From Rhizobium sp. Q54 (GTDB lineage Bacteria; Pseudomonadota; Alphaproteobacteria; CADEGL01): a DNA stretch of 37,769 nucleotides. Below are positions 8,101 to 17,786 of the stretch, one piece after another (position 1 is the stretch's first letter; each line of letters starts with the position of its first letter). The stretch spans positions 1-37,769 of the forward strand of contig CAMAPP010000016.1 of NCBI GenBank assembly GCA_945860095.1, written 5' to 3'. The position numbers were made by a program, and so were the translations under genes. The notes under the pieces were generated by a model, which saw only the letters and a program-made list of their open reading frames with translations, was not told the DNA's origin and did not search any database.

Positions 8101-8832
8101 ATGGACTGGACCGACGACGCCATCGTGCTCTCGGCGCGCAAACACGGCGAATCGTCCGCCATCGTCCAGTTGCTGACCGCCGAGCGCGGCCGCCATGTGG
8201 GCCTGGTGCGCGGCGGGGCGGGGCGCGCGCAGCGCGGCACGCTGCAGCCGGGCAATCTGGTGCGCGCGCACTGGCAAGCGCGGCTCGAGGATCACCTCGG
8301 GGGCTATCGCTGCGAACTCGTGCGCGCGACCGCTGCCGCCATATTCGAGGATCGCAGCCGTCTGGCCGCCTTGTCCTCGGCTTGCGCCGTTACCGAGGCG
8401 GCGCTGCCCGAACGCGAGCCGCACGGCAACATTCATGCGGATACCTGCGCGCTGCTTGCGGCGCTCGAGGCGGCCGATGAAGGTGCGGCGCTGGCCGCCT
8501 ATGTCCGCTGGGAGATATCGTTGCTTGCCGATCTTGGCTTCGGCCTCGATCTCACGCGCTGTGGCGCGACCGGTTCGGAGGAAAATCTCATCTACGTGTC
8601 ACCGCGCACTGGCCGCGCGGTGTCCGCCGCGGCGGGCGAGCCTTACAAGGATCGACTTCTGCGCTTGCCCGGATTTCTGCTCATAGCCGACGAAGCGCCG
8701 GTCCGGAGCGAACTTGCCGCCGGCCTGCTGCTATCGGGGCATTTCCTCGACAGCCACGTGCTCGCGCCCCATGGCCGCACCCTGCCGCCGGCGCGGCTGC
8801 GCCTCCTTGATCGCCTGAGCGCGGATTCCTAG
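8101..8832 (+). CDS. recO: DNA repair protein RecO
   Basis: Loads RecA with RecR and anneals SSB-covered single strands in RecF-pathway gap repair. 243 residues, normal for the family. The N-terminal OB fold is recognisable (DDAIVLSARKHGESSAIV, TAERGRHVGLVRGG, LQPGNLVRAHW), followed by the helical domain with YVRWEISLLADLGFGLDL; only one cysteine is left at the place where zinc-binding RecO proteins have a cluster. The stop TAG 8830-8832 lies immediately next to where the homology of the minus-strand pseudogene 8834-9286 breaks off, so the end of recO marks one boundary of the inserted cassette. Confidence 0.93.
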   Translation: MDWTDDAIVLSARKHGESSAIVQLLTAERGRHVGLVRGGAGRAQRGTLQPGNLVRAHWQARLEDHLGGYRCELVRATAAAIFEDRSRLAALSSACAVTEAALPEREPHGNIHADTCALLAALEAADEGAALAAYVRWEISLLADLGFGLDLTRCGATGSEENLIYVSPRTGRAVSAAAGEPYKDRLLRLPGFLLIADEAPVRSELAAGLLLSGHFLDSHVLAPHGRTLPPARLRLLDRLSADS

Positions 8833-8833
8833 T

Positions 8834-9286
8834 CCGGACTCCGACCTCGCGCACCTGGATGCCGTCATAGACATAGAAGGACCCGGCATCGAGCGCCATC
8901 GCCTGATCGGCGGAGAGTCGCATTTCGACGTCGACCTTGCGTCCCAAGAAGGATTGGATATCGGTGATGGCATGACCGATACGCCAATCGACCCTGGTAA
9001 AGGGAGCGACCGGCTCTTTGAGGATTCGGAAATGACATCCGGCCTTTGATTCGCTCGCTTTGATTCGCGGTCCCAATTGCTCGGGATTGCTGACGCTCAC
9101 GCTCGATGGCCGCCGAATGTCGGGCGGTTCTTGCGCGTTCGCTCCGACGATCCGCAATGGACAGTCGAAGCGCATCTACCGCAAGGTCTCGTCATCGACC
9201 GCCGTGGGGTCGATGAATACCAAGAGGCCGAGCAGGGTCGCGACCGTGGTCAGCGCAATAGCGCCCGCTATTTTCAGCATGTTCAT
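8834..9286 (-). pseudogene. Decayed paralogue of the anchored jelly-roll protein (amber stop, 3' truncated)
   Basis: Read on the minus strand from ATG 9286 it begins MNMLKIAGAIALTTVATLL, a membrane anchor like that of the intact paralogue at 10579-11193. After ETLR an in-frame TAG (9178-9176) interrupts it; the next residues MRFDCPLR continue the same frame and align with MTFECPLR of the paralogue, where a lysine codon AAG stands at the TAG position. Homology then runs through ASESKAGCHF, VDWRIGH and GSFYVYDGIQVREVGV, and ends abruptly beside the recO stop, so about 60 C-terminal residues are missing. A 25-bp stretch (8862-8886) is identical to 10778-10802 in the paralogue. Its ATG overlaps the SGNH stop (ATGA), so it was once coupled to it. 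Function is probably lost. Confidence 0.85.
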
Positions 9287-10582
9287 TGCCCTTTCCCGGC
9301 GTTCCTTGGTCCCGTCGCCGATGCAAGCAACCCTTCCTCGCCGAGGACGTCGGCGATCGCCTTGGCATAGAGCTCCATGCCGAAGTGCGAGGGATGGAAA
9401 TTGTCGGGTGCCGCATTCATCCGTTCGGGTCGATCGAGCGGTTTGGGGAAGTGATGATAGAGCGGGTGGATTTTCCGACCGGAGTGGCGTTCCAGACTTT
9501 CCCACAATTGCTGGCGCCTGGCGATGAATTCGATCGGGATCCCCTGGACCACTTCGGTGTAGATCGGCAGATGGGCGATCACGTATGGAATGCCGGTCGC
9601 CTTCACGCGCCGCAGATACGCCGCGAAGTCAGGATCGTTGCCGTAGTCGCTGTCGATGAATCGAGGGATGGTAAAGGTCTCGCGGTGTCCGCTCGCATAG
9701 GGATTGCCGTGACGCAGCGCCGCGAGGAGAAAGGAGTGGGTCAGGGAATAAGGCCCGGAAATGTCGTAGCCGTTCTCGCGAATCATGCGCCGCTGCTTGA
9801 ACACAAGATCGGCGACCAAGGGATCGCGGCCGTCGTTCTTCAGCGCGGCTTGGCACCATTCATAGGTCGCGCGCGGCTCGTATACAAAGGTGTCTTGCGC
9901 AACCTCGATCGGCGGATCGGGATCGGGGGTCACCGAGGTCAGGATGCGTGGTTCGCCATCGATCCTGGTGACCGTCCGCCAGATGCGGGCGCGATCGAGA
10001 TCGTCGGTTGTGAAGGTAAAAAATCGCCAGATCCGGTTGCCATTGCTCGATCATGGCGGCGGCCAAACGCCAATGCTGCAGAACGCCGGTGCCGTCGCGA
10101 CCGAAATTGAGGATATGAACACGCTTTCCCGTTCGCTGTTCCAACTCCGCCTGCAGCTTTATGGGAAAGGTCTGGCCATTCGCATAAAAGGCCGGAAAGG
10201 AATCGCCGAACACCAGAATCCTGATCTCGACCGTTTCCCAAGAACCGGGATGATGCCCGATGTTGCCGCGCTCGTCGATGGAACGAATCACATCGCAGCT
10301 GACGATGCGGTCCCCCGCGATATTGGATTGCGGGATATTGCGTCCCGCCGGGTAAACGAAGCCGAATTCCTTGTCGAATTCCCAATGCGACGCACCGTAC
10401 ACGCCGATATTCGGATAGCTTGTCGCCGCCTGCATGATCGTCCTCATGCGCTGGGCGTCCATGACTACCAGATATCCCCGCAGCGCCAGTTCCGATAGCA
10501 ATGCGCCAACCGAGAGACCAAAGACGATCATCAGCCCCAGTCCGATCGCTCGGACGCGGCGTGTCGGCGATTGCGGCGTCAT
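9283..10582 (-). pseudogene. SGNH/GDSL-type hydrolase with a one-base frameshift
   Basis: The N-terminal part (ATG 10582) has a membrane segment at about 13-32, ILVFGDSF with nucleophile Ser128, and ILNFGRDGTGV. The reading frame then runs off at a homopolymer of six A on the + strand (10018-10023). Removing one base joins it to the second part, which continues DLAIFTFTTDDLDRARIW and ends with the catalytic Asp-His block PDNFHPSHFG; the repaired protein has 432 residues. SGNH enzymes of this type often remove or transfer acyl groups on extracellular polysaccharide. In the repaired frame the block III Asn appears as Asp. The frameshift may be a real mutation, a sequencing error or slippage; decay of the next gene favours a real mutation. 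ATG 10582 overlaps the stop of the upstream gene, and M at 10588 is possible but has poor ribosome-site spacing. Confidence 0.75.
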
Positions 10583-11193
10583 GTCCATTTCCCTCGATTC
10601 GAGACGGGCAGGGTTGCATCCTTGAGCAGGATTGTCCCCTTGCCTTGGATGCCGCCATGGAGCGTCAGGCGCAGCCAGACTTCCAGCGTTTTCGCGCCGG
10701 GCGGAATGGTGAAGGCGAGGCGAGGGTTCGCTTTTTGGGAATCCAGCGCCTTGACGCCGACCTCGTGGACCTGGAGCCCGTCATAGACATAGAAGGACCC
10801 GGTCGTCAGGGTGATCGGCGCGTCGGCCGACAGAATCAATCCCGCGTCGATCTTGCGACCGAGAAACGGCGTTGGATCGGCGAAGACTTGACCGATCCGC
10901 CAATCGACTGCGGAATAGGGGGCGACGGGTTCCTTGGCGATCTTGAACTGGCAGCCGGACTTGGACTCGCCGATCTTGATCTGCGGGGCCAACTCGGGAT
11001 TGCTGACGAACGGTCGCCAGGGCCGCCGATGGCCGGGCAATTCCTCGCCAGCCGTCCCCGTACTCCGCAAGGGACATTCGAATGTCATCTTTTGCAGCGT
11101 TGCGACGTCGATGTCGGCCGGCTCCAACAATATCAGCATGGCCAACAGGGCCGCCATGGTCGCCAGGATGGAGAGGCCGGTGATCTTCAGCAT
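10579..11193 (-). CDS. Membrane-anchored jelly-roll-like protein, unknown function
   Basis: A 204-residue protein with an N-terminal hydrophobic anchor (MLKITGLSILATMAALLAML) and an extracytoplasmic beta-rich region containing ESKSGCQFKI, VDWRIGQV, GSFYVYDGLQVHEVG and a terminal pattern LRLTLHGGIQGKGTILLKDATL. The last resembles the closing strands of carbohydrate-binding jelly rolls, where a paired-strand G-x-G-x-hydrophobic motif precedes an Asp. I do not recognise a named family. It is the intact member of an A-B-A' cassette with the SGNH gene and the decayed paralogue, all coupled by ATGA overlaps, so a joint role at the cell surface, perhaps on an acylated glycan, is a reasonable inference only. 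Base composition of the cassette looks less GC-rich than its neighbours, suggesting acquisition. Confidence 0.6.
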   Translation of the reverse strand: MLKITGLSILATMAALLAMLILLEPADIDVATLQKMTFECPLRSTGTAGEELPGHRRPWRPFVSNPELAPQIKIGESKSGCQFKIAKEPVAPYSAVDWRIGQVFADPTPFLGRKIDAGLILSADAPITLTTGSFYVYDGLQVHEVGVKALDSQKANPRLAFTIPPGAKTLEVWLRLTLHGGIQGKGTILLKDATLPVSNRGKWT

Positions 11194-11194
11194 T

Positions 11195-11226
11195 TCTTGA
11201 AACTACAATATCTTGAAACTACAATA
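11195..11226. repeat. Perfect 16-bp tandem duplication in the parC leader
   Basis: The 16-mer TCTTGAAACTACAATA occurs twice without a gap, at 11195-11210 and 11211-11226, in an AT-rich island between the minus-strand cassette and parC. The second copy continues into a perfect 12-bp palindrome, ACAATATATTGT (11221-11232). Confidence 0.95.
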
Positions 11227-11232
11227 TATTGT
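11197..11232 (+). promoter_or_regulatory. Sigma70-like parC promoter formed by the duplication, with palindrome
   Basis: TTGAAA (11197-11202) from the first repeat unit and TACAAT (11220-11225) from the second unit stand exactly 17 bp apart, a close match to the -35/-10 consensus. Transcription would start near 11232 and give a leader of about 45 bases before parC. The palindrome ACAATATATTGT (11221-11232) overlaps the -10 and start point and could hold a repressor. Promoter activity is inferred. Confidence 0.55.
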
Positions 11233-11277
11233 GAGATTGGCGTTGCATAACCCCTAGACCTGGGCCTAAAACGCCCC

Positions 11278-13500
11278 ATGATCAAGACTTCTCCCATCGG
11301 CGAAGTGCGCCCCCAGCCGCTCGCCGAAGCCCTCGGCGAGCGCTATTTGTCGTACGCGCTCTCGACCATCATGTCGCGGTCCTTGCCGGATGTGCGCGAC
11401 GGCTTGAAGCCCGTGCATCGGCGTCTGCTTTACGCCATGCGCCTCATGCGCCTTGATCCCGAAACCGGGTTCAAGAAATGCGCGCGCGTCGTCGGCGAGG
11501 TGATCGGCAAATATCACCCGCACGGCGACGTGGCGGTTTACGACGCCATGGTTCGCCTGGCGCAGGACTTCGCCCAGCGCTACCCGCTGGTCGAGGGCCA
11601 GGGCAATTTCGGCAATCTCGACGGCGATAACGCGGCCGCCATGCGCTACACCGAGGCGCGCCTGACCGCGGTCGCGACCGCGTTGCTCGACGGCCTCGAC
11701 GAGGACGCGGTCGATTTCCGTCCGACGTACGACGGCGAGGGCGAGGAGCCGCTCGTTCTGCCCGCGGATTTTCCCAATCTTCTGGCCAATGGCGCGACCG
11801 GCATCGCGGTCGGCATGGCGACCAGCATCCCGCCTCACAACGCGGGCGAGCTGTGCGATGCGCTGTTGCACCTCGTCAAGTTTCCGAACGCGACCATCGC
11901 CAAGCTCCTGGAATTCGTGCCGGGTCCGGATTTTCCCACGGGCGGGGTGGTGGTGGAGGGGCGCGACGCCATCCGCGAGGCCTACGCCTCCGGACGCGGC
12001 GGTTTTCGCCTGCGCGCAAAATACGAAGTCGAGCGCAACAAGGGCGGAACGTACTGGATCGTCGTGGTCGAGATGCCCTATCAGGTGCAGAAATCGCGCC
12101 TGATCGAGCGCATCGCCGAACTCATCAACGACAAGAAGCTGCCGGCCGTGGCGGATGTGCGCGATGAATCGGCGGACGATGTCCGCCTGATCCTCGAGCC
12201 CAAGAGCCGCAATGTCGAGCCCGAGGCGCTGATGGAAACGCTGTTCCGCCAGACCGACCTCGAAGTGCGCGTGCCGCTCAACATGAACGTGCTCGACGCC
12301 GAGCACACCCCGCGTGTGATGAATCTGCGCGAGGTTCTGCAGGCCTTCCTCGATCACCGCCACGTGGTCCTGGTGCGCCGCTCCAAGCACCGCCTGGCGG
12401 CGATCGCGCGGCGCCTCGAGATTCTCGAAGGCTATCTGATCGCCTATCTGAACATCGACGCGGTCATCAAGCTGATCCGCCAGGAAGACGATCCCAAACC
12501 CAAAATGATGAAGCGTTGGGGCCTTACGGAGACGCAGACCGAGGCGATCCTGAATATGCGCTTGCGGGCCTTGCGCCGACTCGAGGAGATCGAGATCAAG
12601 CGCGAGCACGACGCGCTTTCGGCGGAGAAGCGCGCGCTCGATAAGCTGCTCAAGGACGAAAAGGCGCGCTGGGCGACCATCGCCGACCAGATCCGCGCGA
12701 TCCGCGAGCGCTTCGGGCAGAAAACCGCGCTCGGAAAGCGCCGGACCGTCTTCGCCGAGGCGCCTTCGGCGGAGATCGTCGCCATCGAGGATCTGATCGA
12801 GCGCGAGCCCGTGACCGTGGTCTGCTCGGCGATGGGCTGGATTCGCGCGCTCAAGGGCCATGTCGAGGACGTTGACGAAATTCGCTACAAGGAGGGTGAT
12901 GGCCCGCGCTTTGTCCTGCGCGCCGAAACCACCGACAAGATCCTCGCCTTCGCATCGAACGGCCGGTGCTACACGCTCGGCGCCGATCGCCTGCCCGGCG
13001 GGCGCGGCCATGGCGAGCCGGTGAAGCTCATGGTCGAGCTCGAACAGGATCACGAAATCGTCGCGCTGTTCGTGCATGCGCCCGAACGCAAATATCTCGT
13101 GGCGTCCTCGCAAGGCCACGGCTTCGTCGTCAAGGGCGAGGACGCGCTGGCCCAGACCCGCGCGGGGCGCCAGGTTCTCAACCTCGCCGAGGGCGCGCGC
13201 TTGCGCGCGGCTGTTTCGGTTTTGGGCGATCATGTCGCGGTCTTGGGCGAGAATCGGAAATTGCTGCTGTTCGCGCTCGCCGACGTGCCCGAGATGGTGC
13301 GCGGTCGGGGCGTGATCTTGCAGAAATATCAAACGGGGGGTCTTGCCGACGCGGTTACCTTCACCCTGGTCGCGGGGCTGAACGTGAAGTCGGGCGACAA
13401 AGTTCGGAATTTCTCCGAGCTTCGCGATTGGCTCGGCAAGCGCGCCCAGGCGGGGCGATTGCCGCCTTTGGGATTCCCGCGCCACAACAGGCTCGGCTAG
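11278..13500 (+). CDS. parC: DNA topoisomerase IV subunit A
   Basis: The cutting subunit of topoisomerase IV, which decatenates daughter chromosomes. 740 residues, typical of alphaproteobacterial ParC and shorter than most GyrA. The breakage-reunion domain starts at [36 protein letters not shown]; the catalytic tyrosine is Tyr124 in [10 protein letters not shown]. The quinolone-pocket segment reads [14 protein letters not shown]: valine (residue 85) at the place of E. coli ParC Ser80, and Asp89 at the place of Glu84. The C-terminal third forms the ParC-type beta-pinwheel. In related genomes recO and parC are commonly adjacent; here a minus-strand cassette separates them. ATG 11278 has only a weak ribosome site. 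Confidence 0.95.
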   Translation: MIKTSPIGEVRPQPLAEALGERYLSYALSTIMSRSLPDVRDGLKPVHRRLLYAMRLMRLDPETGFKKCARVVGEVIGKYHPHGDVAVYDAMVRLAQDFAQRYPLVEGQGNFGNLDGDNAAAMRYTEARLTAVATALLDGLDEDAVDFRPTYDGEGEEPLVLPADFPNLLANGATGIAVGMATSIPPHNAGELCDALLHLVKFPNATIAKLLEFVPGPDFPTGGVVVEGRDAIREAYASGRGGFRLRAKYEVERNKGGTYWIVVVEMPYQVQKSRLIERIAELINDKKLPAVADVRDESADDVRLILEPKSRNVEPEALMETLFRQTDLEVRVPLNMNVLDAEHTPRVMNLREVLQAFLDHRHVVLVRRSKHRLAAIARRLEILEGYLIAYLNIDAVIKLIRQEDDPKPKMMKRWGLTETQTEAILNMRLRALRRLEEIEIKREHDALSAEKRALDKLLKDEKARWATIADQIRAIRERFGQKTALGKRRTVFAEAPSAEIVAIEDLIEREPVTVVCSAMGWIRALKGHVEDVDEIRYKEGDGPRFVLRAETTDKILAFASNGRCYTLGADRLPGGRGHGEPVKLMVELEQDHEIVALFVHAPERKYLVASSQGHGFVVKGEDALAQTRAGRQVLNLAEGARLRAAVSVLGDHVAVLGENRKLLLFALADVPEMVRGRGVILQKYQTGGLADAVTFTLVAGLNVKSGDKVRNFSELRDWLGKRAQAGRLPPLGFPRHNRLG

Positions 13501-13601
13501 CGCGGCTCCAGCGTCGCATGGGCTAGTGCGGCTCGCGCTCAACCGGTATAACGTCCGGGCATTGCAGACGCCGCGTATTCGGCGACCAAGAGGGGACCAA
13601 C

Positions 13602-14231
13602 ATGACAGCAACAACCCATACCACGATCCTGGGCGCGCTCGCGCCCGCGGCGGCCTGGCCGCGCGCATTGCGTCTGGCCGCCTTGATGGCGCTCGGCTCG
13701 TTGTTCATCGTGCTGTCGGCTCAAATCCAGGTTCCGCTTTGGCCGGTGCCGATAACCGGGCAGACCTTCGCGGTGCTCGTGATCGGCATGGCGTATGGCG
13801 CGCGCCTGGGAGCGGCGACGACGGCGCTGTACGTCTTCGAGGGCGCGATGGGCTTGCCGGTCTTCGCCAAATGGAGCGCGGGAGCGGGGGTGCTGTCGGG
13901 CGCGACCGGCGGATACATCGCGGGCTTCGTCCTGGCGGCCTTCATCGTCGGCTGGCTGGCCGAGCGCGGTTGGAGCCGCACGCCGGCGCGCACGGCCCTG
14001 GCCATGGTACTCGGCAATCTTTCGATTTGGCTGCCGGGCGTGGCTTGGCTCGCCCTGTTCTTCGCCGGCCTTCCCGATGGCGCCATCGCCAAGACGGGTG
14101 CGCAAAGTGCGCTCGGCGCCGCGCTCGCCAAGGGGCTTTATCCGTTCCTATTGGGCGACGCCCTGAAATTGGCGCTGGCTGCCTGCCTATTCCCGGTTGC
14201 GTGGCGTCTGGTGGAGCGGTTCCGGCGATAG
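13602..14231 (+). CDS. bioY: Biotin transporter BioY
   Basis: Substrate-binding membrane component (S component) for biotin uptake, working alone or with ECF energising subunits. 209 residues with about six membrane segments. Family features are SAQIQVPLWPVPITGQTFAVL near residues 38-58, GMAYGARLGAATTALYVFEGAMGLPVFA, and GPTGGY-like SGATGGYIAGFV. The C-terminus has GLYPFLLGDALKLALAA, also conserved. A GAGGGGACC ribosome site precedes the ATG. No bioM or bioN gene is visible in the window. A TATAAC hexamer lies at 13547-13552 but without a good -35 partner. Confidence 0.93.
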   Translation: MTATTHTTILGALAPAAAWPRALRLAALMALGSLFIVLSAQIQVPLWPVPITGQTFAVLVIGMAYGARLGAATTALYVFEGAMGLPVFAKWSAGAGVLSGATGGYIAGFVLAAFIVGWLAERGWSRTPARTALAMVLGNLSIWLPGVAWLALFFAGLPDGAIAKTGAQSALGAALAKGLYPFLLGDALKLALAACLFPVAWRLVERFRR

Positions 14232-14336
14232 CTGTCGTTAAGCGCGATTTCGCGTTAATTTCGCTTCGCCTTCCGGCGTATCCGGGATCGCTCGCGCGGT
14301 CCCGGGTTTGGCGCCCGGCAAGGGGGGACCCGGCGA

Positions 14337-14876
14337 TTGCGTTATCTGTTGGCCTTTAGCCAAGCCATCGATGCGCTCAATGCGCGACTGGGTACGATCG
14401 CGAACTGGCTCGTCCTGCTGGCTTGCCTCGTAAGCGCCGGAAACGCCATGTTTCGGTATGCCTTCGATCTCAGCTCCAATGGCTGGCTTGAAGTCCAGTG
14501 GTACATGTTCGCCGTACTGGTGATGCTGGGTGCGTCCTACACGTTGCAGCGCAACGAGCATGTTCGGGTCGATATCGTCTATATGGGAATGTCCACCCGC
14601 TCGCAGCATTGGATCGATCTTCTGGGCGGGGTATTTTTCCTGCTGCCGATGTGCGCGCTCCTCGGCTGGCTTTCGTGGCCCTATTTCGCGCAGTCCTTCG
14701 CGGTGCGCGAGGTGTCGAGCAATGCTGGAGGGCTCGTGCGCTGGCCGATCAAGTTCATCGTGCCGCTCGGATTTTTCCTGCTCTTCCTACAGGGCCTGTC
14801 GGAGATCGTGAAGCGCATCGGCGCGTTGAAGGGGTACGTGAAAATCGAGGCCAAGTACGAAAGGCCGATGCAGTGA
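14337..14876 (+). CDS. dctQ: TRAP transporter small permease (DctQ-like)
   Basis: The four-helix small membrane subunit of a TRAP-type, sodium-coupled organic-acid transporter. 179 residues with helices at about 18-38, 50-68, 90-112 and 135-158. The family pattern EVQWYMFAVLVMLGASYTLQRNEHVRVDI is clear. The start is TTG 14337, preceded by a strong G-rich ribosome site (AGGGGGG) with about nine bases of spacing; there is no in-frame ATG before residue 39. The stop overlaps the GTG of the large permease (GTGA), so the two subunits are made together. Confidence 0.9.
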   Translation: MRYLLAFSQAIDALNARLGTIANWLVLLACLVSAGNAMFRYAFDLSSNGWLEVQWYMFAVLVMLGASYTLQRNEHVRVDIVYMGMSTRSQHWIDLLGGVFFLLPMCALLGWLSWPYFAQSFAVREVSSNAGGLVRWPIKFIVPLGFFLLFLQGLSEIVKRIGALKGYVKIEAKYERPMQ

Positions 14877-16537
14877 TTCCTCTCGAGCTGATGCCGCCGC
14901 TCATGTTCGGCGGGCTCGTGGTCTTCATGCTGATCGGCTATCCCGTCTCGTTTTCGCTCGCGGCGGTCGGGCTGTTTTTCGGTCTCGTCTCCATCGAGCT
15001 CGGGTTTTTCGAACTCCACTTCCTACAGGCGATTCCCGGGCGGATTTTCGGCAGCGTGCTGGCGAACGAATTGCTGCTGGCGATTCCGTTTTTTACTTTC
15101 ATGGGGACGATTCTCGAGCGCTGCGGCCTTGCGGAAGACATGCTCGATTCCATGGGCCAATTGTTCGGACCGGTTCGGGGCGGGCTCGGCTATTCAGTCA
15201 TCCTCGTGGGTTTCATACTCGGCGCGATCACCGGCACCGTCGCGGCGCAGGTGATCGCCATGGCGACGATCTCGCTGCCCGTGATGATGCGCTACAAGTA
15301 CAACACGCGCTATGCGACCGGCGTGCTCGCCGCCTCGGGCACCATCACCCAGCTCGTGCCGCCCTCCCTGGTCCTGGTGGTGCTGGCCGATCAGCTCGGC
15401 CGGTCGGTCGGCGACATGTATCTCGGTGCCTGGGGACCGTCGCTGGTTCAGATCGCCCTGTTCGCCCTTTATACCTTCGCCATCGGTGCGCTCAAGCCGC
15501 ACTGGGTGCCGGCGGTGCCGAAGACGGCGCGCACCCTGACCGGCTGGGCGCTTTGGCGCAAATGCCTCAGGGGCATCGTGCCCTCGGGGGTTCTGATTTT
15601 TCTCGTGCTCGGCACCATGATGCTGGGCTTGGCGACGCCGACCGAGGCTGGCGCCATGGGCGCCGTGGGCGCCATCGTGCTGGCGGTCATTCACCATCCC
15701 TCGCGTGGCCTTTCGGCGCGGATCGCGCTGGTCGCCGCGGTCGGGGGGCTCGGCGTGGCTGCCGTGCTCCATGTATTCGAGGCCAAAACCGTGGCGTTCA
15801 AGTTCGTGGCCGCGGTCATGTATGCGGGGGTCGTTTGGCTGTGCATCCGCGCGGCCCAAATCGCGGAGCTGCGCAACCTCATCAAGCAGGCCTTCGAATC
15901 AACCATGCGCATCACCGCCATGGTCATCTTCATCCTCATCGGCTCGACCTGTTTTTCCATTGTCTTTCTGGGGGTCGATGGCAATCGATGGGTCGAGCAC
16001 ATGCTGACGAGCCTGCCGGGCGGGGTCTGGGGCTTTCTGCTGTTCGTCAATTTGTTTGTATTTTTTCTCGCGTTTTTCCTCGATTTCTTCGAGATAGCCT
16101 TCATCATCGTGCCGATGCTCGCTCCGGTCGCGCAGGTGGTTCTGACGCCCGTCGTCGGTCCGGATGCGGCTCTCATTTGGTTCGGCGTCATCTTGTGCGT
16201 GAACTTGCAGACATCGTTCATGCATCCGCCGTTCGGTTTCGCCCTGTTTTATCTTCGCAGCGTCGTGCCGAAATCGATCCCCACCAAGGACATCTATTTG
16301 GGCGCCTTGCCGTGGGTTGGCCTCCAAATCATCATGGTTGGCTTGGTGGTCACTTTGCCGATCTTGGTAACGGGCATGCTGGATGCCCCGCTTACGGGCG
16401 ATCCGGCGAATGTCGAGATCGTTATTCCCACGCTCGAAGGCGAGGGCGGCGAGGGGCAGGAGAATCGGGAGAGCGAGAACGACGCCGCCAAGCGGATGGA
16501 GGAACAGCTCCAAAAACAACTCAAGGGCGGAATCTAG
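14873..16537 (+). CDS. dctM: TRAP transporter large permease (DctM-like)
   Basis: The transport-carrying membrane subunit of the TRAP system. 554 residues, longer than the usual 425-440 because of an extra region at about 280-350 (HHPSRGLSARIAL to CIRAAQIAELRNL), as in the extended DctM group often associated with other carboxylic acids or 2-oxo acids. Conserved features include ELLLAIPFFTFMGTILERCG, GTITQLVPPSLVLVVLADQLG, GLATPTEAGAMGAVGAI, and NLQTSFMHPPFGFALFYLR near the end. The tail is charged (EGEGGEGQENRESEND, then AAKRMEEQLQKQLKGGI). The start is GTG 14873. A matching binding protein is encoded convergently at 16651-17763, across a strong terminator. Confidence 0.93.
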   Translation: MIPLELMPPLMFGGLVVFMLIGYPVSFSLAAVGLFFGLVSIELGFFELHFLQAIPGRIFGSVLANELLLAIPFFTFMGTILERCGLAEDMLDSMGQLFGPVRGGLGYSVILVGFILGAITGTVAAQVIAMATISLPVMMRYKYNTRYATGVLAASGTITQLVPPSLVLVVLADQLGRSVGDMYLGAWGPSLVQIALFALYTFAIGALKPHWVPAVPKTARTLTGWALWRKCLRGIVPSGVLIFLVLGTMMLGLATPTEAGAMGAVGAIVLAVIHHPSRGLSARIALVAAVGGLGVAAVLHVFEAKTVAFKFVAAVMYAGVVWLCIRAAQIAELRNLIKQAFESTMRITAMVIFILIGSTCFSIVFLGVDGNRWVEHMLTSLPGGVWGFLLFVNLFVFFLAFFLDFFEIAFIIVPMLAPVAQVVLTPVVGPDAALIWFGVILCVNLQTSFMHPPFGFALFYLRSVVPKSIPTKDIYLGALPWVGLQIIMVGLVVTLPILVTGMLDAPLTGDPANVEIVIPTLEGEGGEGQENRESENDAAKRMEEQLQKQLKGGI

Positions 16538-16595
16538 CGGGCGCGCCGCCGTCGCAAATGCGCCTTGGCGCGAATACGAACCGATGCGCGTACGA

Positions 16596-16626
16596 AAAGG
16601 GCCGGCCCCGCGGGGGCCGGCCCTTT
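16596..16626. terminator. Strong bidirectional rho-independent-type terminator
   Basis: A perfect 14-bp stem (16596-16609 with 16613-16626) closed by a three-base loop GCG, flanked by A-rich sequence on the left and TTT on the right. It lies between the convergent ends of dctM (+) and the DctP gene (-), and can stop transcription from both sides because the arms end in AAA and TTT. Confidence 0.88.
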
Positions 16627-16650
16627 GTCATATGCGAACAGGTGAAACGG

Positions 16651-17763
<1,113 letters not shown>

Positions 17764-17786
17764 GGCTGTCTTCTCCCTTTGAGTCG

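Noticed and set aside
10018-10023. Programmed ribosomal frameshift in the SGNH gene
   Set aside because: No accompanying stimulatory structure or upstream Shine-Dalgarno-like element was seen, and the neighbouring paralogue is also decayed, so mutation or sequencing error is simpler.
11266-13668. An 800-codon open frame on the minus strand
   Set aside because: It is the complement of parC, whose motifs and length are unambiguous; the translated product shows no recognisable domain.
14282-14305. Hairpin after bioY as a terminator
   Set aside because: The stem is only six bases with a 12-base loop and no T run follows, so it is too weak to call.
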